This document shows positions 58,536 to 64,000 of a stretch of DNA of 64,000 bases, piece after piece. The stretch comes from Clostridiales bacterium (GTDB lineage: Bacteria; Bacillota; Clostridia; Oscillospirales; Acutalibacteraceae). Position numbers and translations under genes: made by a program. Positions within the stretch are counted from its first letter, which is position 1, and each line of letters starts with the position of its first letter. The notes beneath the pieces are model-generated. The model did no database searches, had not been told where the DNA came from, and saw nothing but the letters and a program-made list of their open reading frames with translations. Location of the stretch: assembly GCA_022800315.1 (NCBI GenBank), contig JAAWQC010000009.1, forward strand, positions 1-64,000, written 5' to 3'.

Positions 58536-59456
58536 GTGGGAATGACCGGCATACAGCGGGCGGGCCTGATGGAATACGCCCGTTCACTCCATTGTGAAGT
58601 GCGGGAGGACGCGCCGATGGCGGCGCTGACCTCCTTTAAGATCGGGGGGCCCTGCGCCTGCCTGATCACCGCCCCCAACGGGGAGGCGGCCGGCCTGCTG
58701 CTGGCCCGCTGCCGGGAGGAGGGGGAACCGCCCCTGCTGCTGGGCAACGGCAGCAACATGCTGGTCGCCGACGGCGGGATATCCGGCGCGGTGCTGCGCC
58801 TCGCTCCCGGCGAGGTGAAGGCGGAGGGCAACCGTCTCTTCTGCTCCGCGGGCCTGCCCCTCAAGCAGCTGTGCCGCGCCGCGCGGGATCACGGCCTGTC
58901 GGGCCTGGAATTCGCCTTCGGCATCCCCGGTACGGTGGGCGGCGCGGTGTATATGAACGCCGGCGCCTACGGCGGGGAGATGAAGGACGTGGTGGTTTCC
59001 GCCCGGGCGGCGGACGGGGAGGGCGCCCTCCGTGAGGTGGCGGCGGCCGATATGGACCTCGGCTACCGACACAGCGTATTCATGTCCCGTGACCTCACCG
59101 TGCTGTCGGCGGTGTTCGAGCTGACCCCCGATGACCCCGCCGCCATCAACGGGCGGATGGAGGAATTCATGCGCCGCCGGCGGGAGAAGCAGCCGCTGGA
59201 ATACCCCAGCGCCGGCAGCTTCTTCAAGCGGCCCGCCGGTCATTACGCCGGGGCCCTGATCGAGTCCAGCGGGCTCAAGGGCTTCGGGGTGGGGGGCGCG
59301 CAGGTCAGTGAAAAACACGCGGGCTTCGTCATCAACCGGGGCGGGGCGACCTGCGCCGACGTGCGGGAGCTGGCGCGGCGGGTGATCGAACGGGTGGAGC
59401 GGGAGCACGGCGTGCGGCTGGAGCCGGAGGTGCGGTTCATCGGCGTCACCCTGTAA
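58536..59456 (+). CDS. murB: UDP-N-acetylenolpyruvoylglucosamine reductase
   Basis: A 306-residue FAD enzyme that reduces UDP-GlcNAc-enolpyruvate to UDP-MurNAc in peptidoglycan synthesis. The FAD site is seen in LLGNGSNMLVADGG and FGIPGTVGGAVYMNAGAYGG, the proton donor Ser in PSAGSFFKRP and the late Glu in LEPEVRFIG, the layout of type II MurB. GTG 58536 has AGGGG seven bases upstream; ATG 58530 is too close to that site and ATG 58542 rather far. rapZ follows after 49 bases. Confidence 0.95.
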   Translation: MGMTGIQRAGLMEYARSLHCEVREDAPMAALTSFKIGGPCACLITAPNGEAAGLLLARCREEGEPPLLLGNGSNMLVADGGISGAVLRLAPGEVKAEGNRLFCSAGLPLKQLCRAARDHGLSGLEFAFGIPGTVGGAVYMNAGAYGGEMKDVVVSARAADGEGALREVAAADMDLGYRHSVFMSRDLTVLSAVFELTPDDPAAINGRMEEFMRRRREKQPLEYPSAGSFFKRPAGHYAGALIESSGLKGFGVGGAQVSEKHAGFVINRGGATCADVRELARRVIERVEREHGVRLEPEVRFIGVTL

Positions 59457-59505
59457 ACGGCCATAAGCAGTCTGAGTTAGATGGAATCGAGGAAGAACAG
59501 GCCCC

Positions 59506-60363
59506 ATGGAATTTGTAATTGTGACCGGGCTTTCCGGTGCGGGTAAGTCCCGCGCGGTGGACGCACTGGAGGATATTGGATTTTACTGCGTGGACAACAT
59601 GCCGCCGAAGCTGCTGTCCAAGTTCGCGGAGCTGTGCCTCCAGTCTCAGGAGAAGCTGTCCCGTGTGGCTATCGTCATCGACAGCCGGGGCGGCCGGCTG
59701 TTCCGCGGACTGTTCGACGAGCTGGACGCCATGCGGGAACAGGGCGGCAGCTATAAAATCCTGTTTTTGGAATGCGAGGACCAGGTGCTGGCCCGCCGCT
59801 TTAAAGAGACCCGCCGCAAGCATCCGCTGGCGTCGGAAAACGGCGGGTCGGTGCTCAAGGCCATCGAGGCGGAGCGGCAGCTTCTCCGGTCGGCCAGGAC
59901 CCGCGCCGATTATCTGATAGATACCTCCCATCTGTCCTCCGCCCAGCTGCGGGAACGGATCGCCCAGCTTTTTCTGGGGGATACCAACGGGGCGATGATG
60001 GTGCAGTGCATGTCCTTCGGCTTTAAATACGGCTACCCGTCGGAGGCGGACATCGTCATGGACGTGCGCTGTCTGCCCAATCCCTATTATGTGGATGCGC
60101 TGCGCAGCCGCACCGGGCTGGAGAGCGAGGTGCGGGACTATGTGCTGGACCGGGACGAGACGCGGGAATTCCAGCGGCGGCTGTACGACCTGATCGACTA
60201 TATGCTTCCCCTCTACCGCAACGAGGGCAAATCTCAGCTGGTCATCGCTATCGGCTGTACGGGGGGCCGTCATCGGTCGGTCTGCCTCACCGAGGAGCTG
60301 GCCCGCCATATCGGGGACGGCGGCCAGCGGGTGATGGTCAACCACCGGGATATCCAGAAGTAA
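59506..60363 (+). CDS. rapZ: RNase adapter/nucleotide-binding protein RapZ (YvcJ)
   Basis: A 285-residue P-loop protein. Walker A is TGLSGAGKSRAVDALEDIG at residues 7-25, followed by CVDNMPPKLL; the C-terminal half ends with AIGCTGGRHRSVCLTEEL. In E. coli RapZ controls glmS RNA decay; in Firmicutes YvcJ affects competence and the wall. The Firmicutes gene order is usually rapZ-yvcK-whiA; here whiA comes directly after 62 bases and yvcK is missing from the slot. Confidence 0.94.
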   Translation: MEFVIVTGLSGAGKSRAVDALEDIGFYCVDNMPPKLLSKFAELCLQSQEKLSRVAIVIDSRGGRLFRGLFDELDAMREQGGSYKILFLECEDQVLARRFKETRRKHPLASENGGSVLKAIEAERQLLRSARTRADYLIDTSHLSSAQLRERIAQLFLGDTNGAMMVQCMSFGFKYGYPSEADIVMDVRCLPNPYYVDALRSRTGLESEVRDYVLDRDETREFQRRLYDLIDYMLPLYRNEGKSQLVIAIGCTGGRHRSVCLTEELARHIGDGGQRVMVNHRDIQK

Positions 60364-60425
60364 GAGAGGGCGGGGCGCGGCCCCGCCTCTTTTCCCCTGT
60401 GGATAAAGGAAAAGGAGAAGCGGAC

Positions 60426-61325
60426 ATGTCATTTTCTGCCGAAGTCAAGAACGAGCTGGCCGCCGTACGGGCGGACAGGCCCTGCTGCCGGGGGGCGCAG
60501 CTGTACGGCATGCTGGAGATGGGACACAGCTTTTCCGGCGGCGCGATATCCCTCCAGACCGAGTATGAGGCGGGAGCGGGGCGGTACGCTTCTCTTCTTC
60601 ATCAGGTATGCGTCATTCCGGAGCCGCCGGTACAGCCGCCGGCAAAGGAGAACGGTTTTTACACCGTGTCGGTGGCGGACGGGGAGGACCGGGTCCGGGT
60701 GCTGGAACGGTTCGGCCACACACCGGGGGAGCTGAACGTCCGCCTCAACCGGGCCAATCTGGAGTGTGAGGAATGCGCCGCCCACTATCTGCGGGGGGCC
60801 TTCCTGGCGGGCGGCGCGGTGACCAATCCCAGCGCCGATTATCATCTGGAATTCAGCGTGCCCCACTACAACCTCAGCCGGGACCTGCTGGCCCTGCTGA
60901 GGGAGCTGAACTTTAACGCCCGTCTGGTGCGGCGCAAGGGCAGCCCGGTGGTGTATTTCAAGGAGAGCGGGCAGATCGAGGACTGCCTGACCCTGATGGG
61001 GGCCACCGGTGCGTCGCTGGAGCTCATGCACGTGAAAATCGTCAAGAATGTGCGTAACCTTGCCAACCGCCTTACCAACTGCGAGAGCGCCAACATTGAT
61101 AAAACGGTGGCGGCTTCCGCCGCCCAGACCGAAGCGATCCGCCGGCTGGCGGGGCGGGGCGGCCTGGATTCCCTCCCCGACGAGCTGAAGGAGCTGGCCC
61201 TGCTGCGGCTGGATAACCCCGAGCTGTCCCTGCGGGAGCTGGGGGAGCTGCTGGAACCGCCCCTGAGCCGGTCGGGGGTCAACCACCGCCTGCGCCGCCT
61301 GCTGGACCTGGCGGAGCGGGATTAA
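60426..61325 (+). CDS. whiA: DNA-binding protein WhiA
   Basis: A 299-residue protein. The N-terminal part is a LAGLIDADG-like fold without nuclease activity (SFSAEVKNELAAV, then CCRGAQLYGML, AAHYLRGAFLAGGAVTNP), and the C-terminal part is a helix-turn-helix with LSLRELGELLEPPLSRSGVNHRLRRL. In Actinobacteria it controls sporulation; in Firmicutes it binds the nucleoid and influences division and chromosome segregation. ATG 60426 follows AAGGAG. dnaE follows after 61 bases. Confidence 0.95.
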   Translation: MSFSAEVKNELAAVRADRPCCRGAQLYGMLEMGHSFSGGAISLQTEYEAGAGRYASLLHQVCVIPEPPVQPPAKENGFYTVSVADGEDRVRVLERFGHTPGELNVRLNRANLECEECAAHYLRGAFLAGGAVTNPSADYHLEFSVPHYNLSRDLLALLRELNFNARLVRRKGSPVVYFKESGQIEDCLTLMGATGASLELMHVKIVKNVRNLANRLTNCESANIDKTVAASAAQTEAIRRLAGRGGLDSLPDELKELALLRLDNPELSLRELGELLEPPLSRSGVNHRLRRLLDLAERD

Positions 61326-61386
61326 GAGGCAGTCTGCAACCTTTGTGAGTCAGTCCATACACCCTGTCGATCAAGGAGGCGTGGTT

Positions 61387-64000
61387 ATGTCGGGTTTCGT
61401 ACATCTGCACGTACACAGCGAATACAGTCTGCTGGACGGCGCCTGCCGTGTGGAGGAGCTGGTGAAAACCGCCGCCCGGCTGGGTCAGACGGCGGTGGCG
61501 GTCACCGACCACGGGGTGATGTACGGTCTCGTGGAGTTTTACAAGGCAGCGAAAAAGGCCGGGATCAAACCGATCCTCGGCTGCGAAGTATACGTGGCGC
61601 CCCGCACCCGGTTCGACAAGGTGCACGGCGTGGACAGTGAATACAGCCACCTGGTGCTTCTGTGCGAGAACGAGGAGGGGTACCACAACCTCATCAAACT
61701 GGCCTCCTCCGCCTTTATCGAGGGCTTCTATTCCAAGCCGCGGGTGGATCACGATCTGCTGCGGGAATATCACGGCGGCCTCATTGCCCTGTCGGCCTGC
61801 CTGGCGGGGGAGATACCCCGCGCCCTGTCCCGCGGCGATTACGAGGGCGCGAAGGAGCGGGCCCTGTTCTACCGTGACCTGTTCGGCGAGAACAATTACT
61901 TTCTGGAGCTGCAGGATCACGGCCTGCAGGAGCAGAAGACCATCAACCCCCATATCGTGCGCCTGTCCGCCGAGACGGGCATCCCGCTGGTCTGTACCAA
62001 CGACGCCCACTACCTGACGCGGGAGGACGCCAAGATGCAGCGGGTGCTCATCTGTATCCAGACCAACACCACCCTGGACGAGCCCAATCCGCTGGCCTTT
62101 GAAACCGAGGAGTTTTATCTCAAACCGGAGGAGGAGATGCGGGCGCTGTTCCCGGCGCTGCCGGCGGCCTTTGACAACACGGCGGCCATTGCGGAGCGAT
62201 GCAATGTGGAGATCGAATTCGGCCACACCCAGCTGCCCCACTTCGACGCCCCCGGCGGGGACAGCCTCGCCTATTTCCGTGAGGAATGCTATAAGGGCCT
62301 CCATCGCCATTACGGCGAACAACCCGACCCCGCCCTGGTCGACCGGCTGGAATACGAGATCGGCACCATCCAGCGGATGGGATACGTCAACTATTATCTC
62401 ATTGTCAACGACTTCATCCAGTATGCCCGGCGCAGCGATATCCCGGTGGGGCCGGGGCGCGGCTCCGGTGCGGGCAGTCTGTGTGCCTACTGCATCGGCA
62501 TCACCGGCATCGACCCCATCAAGTACAACCTGCTGTTCGAACGGTTCCTCAATCCCGAACGGGTGAGTATGCCCGATTTCGACATCGACTTCTGCAACGA
62601 GAAGCGGCAGCTGGTCATTGATTATGTCATCCAGAAGTACGGGGCGGATCACGTCTCCCAGATCGTGACCTTCGGCACCATGGCGGCGCGGGCCGCCATC
62701 CGGGACGTGGCGCGGGCCATGGCCCTGCCCTACGCGGTAGCCGACCAGGTGGCCAAAATGATCCCCTGGGAACTGAATATGACCCTGGACAGGGCCCTCA
62801 GCCTCTCCAAACCGCTGAGGGAACGGGCGGAAGCCGACCCGCAGGTGCGGGACCTCATCGAGATGGCCAAGAAGGTGGAGGGAATGCCCCGCCATGCTTC
62901 CACCCACGCGGCGGGAGTGGTCATCACCGCCCGGCCGGTCAGCGATTACGTGCCCCTCTGCCTCAACGGCGACATGGTGGCGACCCAGTACACCATGGGG
63001 CTCATCGAAGAGCTGGGGCTGCTGAAAATTGATTTTCTCGGCCTGCGCAACCTGACTGTCATCGACGACGCGGTAAAAATGGTGCGCCGTCAGAAGCCCG
63101 ATCTGCGTATCGAGGACATCGCCCTTGACGAACAGCCGGTGTTCGAGATGCTGACCAGGGGGAACACCGAGGGGGTATTCCAGTTCGAATCCGGCGGCAT
63201 GCGCCGGGTGATCGGCAATCTGCGCCCCGACTGCTTCGAGGACCTGATCGCCGTGATTTCCCTTTACCGGCCGGGGCCCATGGATTCCATCCCGAAGTAT
63301 ATCAACAACCGCCACCATCCCGAGCAGGTGCGTTACCTTCATCCGCGCCTGGAGCCCATCCTCAGCGTGACCTACGGCTGCATCGTGTATCAGGAGCAGG
63401 TCATGCAGATTTTCCGTGAGCTGGCGGGATATTCCCTCGGCCGCGCCGACGTGGTGCGCCGCGCCATGTCCAAAAAGAAGCACGACGTCATGGAGCGGGA
63501 GCGGGAGATATTTATAAACGGCCTGACCGCCCCCGACGGCACAGTGGAGGTGGAGGGCTGCGCCCGCCGCGGCGTTCCGGAGGAAACCGCCCGGGCCGTC
63601 TTCGACGACATGTCCTCCTTCGCCTCTTACGCCTTCAATAAATCCCACGCGGCGGCCTACGCCATGGTCGCCTACCAGACCGCGTGGCTCAAATGCTTTT
63701 ATCCCCGGGAGTATATGGCGGCCCTGATGACCAGCGTGCTGGGCTACGAGAGCAAGCTGGTGGGCTATATCACCGAGTGTGAGCGGCTGGGCATCCGGGT
63801 GCTGCCCCCCTCGGTCAACGACAGCGCCATGGGCTTTCTGACCACGGGAGAGAACGCCGTCCGCTTCGGCCTGCTGGCGGTGAAAAATCTGGGCCGCGGC
63901 TTTATCGAGGAACTGATCGCGGAGCGGGAGAAGGACGGCCCCTTCCGCAGCTTTTATACCTTCTGCCGGCGGATGTCGGGCCGCCGGGATTTCAACCGCC
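61387..64000 (+). CDS. dnaE: DNA polymerase III alpha subunit DnaE, 5' part only
   Basis: The frame opens at ATG 61387, seven bases after AAGGAGG, and stays open for 871 codons to the window edge; the full family length is near 1150. The N-terminal PHP domain begins FVHLHVHSEYSLLDGACRV with TDHG following. The polymerase core shows VGPGRGSGAGSLCAYCIGI, MPDFDIDF with two catalytic Asp, THAAGVVIT, LYRPGPM, YQEQVM and NKSHAAAYAMVAYQTAWLK. It extends the lagging strand or acts in concert with PolC, which Firmicutes usually also have. The long minus-strand frame over the same bases is a shadow. Confidence 0.96.
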   Translation, partial: MSGFVHLHVHSEYSLLDGACRVEELVKTAARLGQTAVAVTDHGVMYGLVEFYKAAKKAGIKPILGCEVYVAPRTRFDKVHGVDSEYSHLVLLCENEEGYHNLIKLASSAFIEGFYSKPRVDHDLLREYHGGLIALSACLAGEIPRALSRGDYEGAKERALFYRDLFGENNYFLELQDHGLQEQKTINPHIVRLSAETGIPLVCTNDAHYLTREDAKMQRVLICIQTNTTLDEPNPLAFETEEFYLKPEEEMRALFPALPAAFDNTAAIAERCNVEIEFGHTQLPHFDAPGGDSLAYFREECYKGLHRHYGEQPDPALVDRLEYEIGTIQRMGYVNYYLIVNDFIQYARRSDIPVGPGRGSGAGSLCAYCIGITGIDPIKYNLLFERFLNPERVSMPDFDIDFCNEKRQLVIDYVIQKYGADHVSQIVTFGTMAARAAIRDVARAMALPYAVADQVAKMIPWELNMTLDRALSLSKPLRERAEADPQVRDLIEMAKKVEGMPRHASTHAAGVVITARPVSDYVPLCLNGDMVATQYTMGLIEELGLLKIDFLGLRNLTVIDDAVKMVRRQKPDLRIEDIALDEQPVFEMLTRGNTEGVFQFESGGMRRVIGNLRPDCFEDLIAVISLYRPGPMDSIPKYINNRHHPEQVRYLHPRLEPILSVTYGCIVYQEQVMQIFRELAGYSLGRADVVRRAMSKKKHDVMEREREIFINGLTAPDGTVEVEGCARRGVPEETARAVFDDMSSFASYAFNKSHAAAYAMVAYQTAWLKCFYPREYMAALMTSVLGYESKLVGYITECERLGIRVLPPSVNDSAMGFLTTGENAVRFGLLAVKNLGRGFIEELIAEREKDGPFRSFYTFCRRMSGRRDFNR

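Noticed and set aside
61279-63648. 789-codon minus-strand frame
   Set aside because: It lies over dnaE, which has all DNA polymerase III motifs on the plus strand; the frame is a product of high GC and codon bias.

Overview
The window looks like a chromosomal segment of a GC-rich, endospore-forming member of the Clostridia, probably near the Oscillospirales/Ruminococcaceae. This rests on sporulation and germination genes (spoVAC, spoVAD, a gerA-type operon), on Firmicutes gene orders (gdpP-rplI-dnaB, tilS-hpt-ftsH, hprK-PHP-ROK-murB-rapZ-whiA-dnaE) and on strong Shine-Dalgarno sites. The taxonomic placement is an inference; no rRNA gene is present, and I found no tRNA gene, CRISPR array, phage or insertion sequence.

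Left part (1-12.3 kb) is accessory and lower in GC. It starts with the 5' end of a collagen-like protein gene on the minus strand. A GyrI-like binding protein follows, then a minus-strand block: response regulator, sensor kinase, AraC regulator, VOC protein, and an ABC permease/ATPase pair. After these come a helical protein of unknown function, a divergent Lrp regulator/MATE exporter pair, an XRE regulator, a DUF1294 membrane protein and a zinc-ribbon protein.

12.4-31.6 kb. Two GHL10 glycosidase-like genes lie together, the second fused to a cell-wall amidase. Next are a complete NMT1/SsuA-type ABC importer, a patatin-like hydrolase and a Thr-rich lipoprotein. A FAD/Rieske oxidoreductase precedes spoVAC-spoVAD, nagA and a small Cys/Asp-rich membrane protein. 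A ribbon-helix-helix regulator lies divergent from a small SLOG-like gene that carries an in-frame amber codon. The iscU/iscS iron-sulfur pair and RNase HI close this part.

31.9-44.9 kb is a plus-strand housekeeping run: a nucleotidyltransferase fused to a degenerate phosphomannomutase, RNase J, the c-di-AMP phosphodiesterase GdpP, ribosomal protein L9, DnaB, TilS, Hpt and FtsH.

44.9-55.3 kb. An MFS exporter sits behind what looks like an antibiotic-type leader-peptide attenuator. It is followed by DUF421/DUF4363 membrane proteins, the three-gene germinant receptor operon, a DUF1963 protein, a CLC transporter (possibly of the fluoride class) and a GT4 glycosyltransferase.

55.6-64 kb holds HPr kinase, a PHP phosphoesterase, a ROK glucokinase, MurB, RapZ, WhiA and the first 871 codons of DnaE. 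This links carbon control, cell-wall precursor synthesis and replication in one strand-uniform cluster. The yvcK gene usual between rapZ and whiA is not there.

The most interesting new signals are the MFS attenuator (45.08-45.22 kb), the amber-interrupted SLOG gene, the GHL10-amidase fusion, a 35-bp perfect palindrome shared by two convergent stop codons, and an AT-rich promoter/palindrome island inside tilS.
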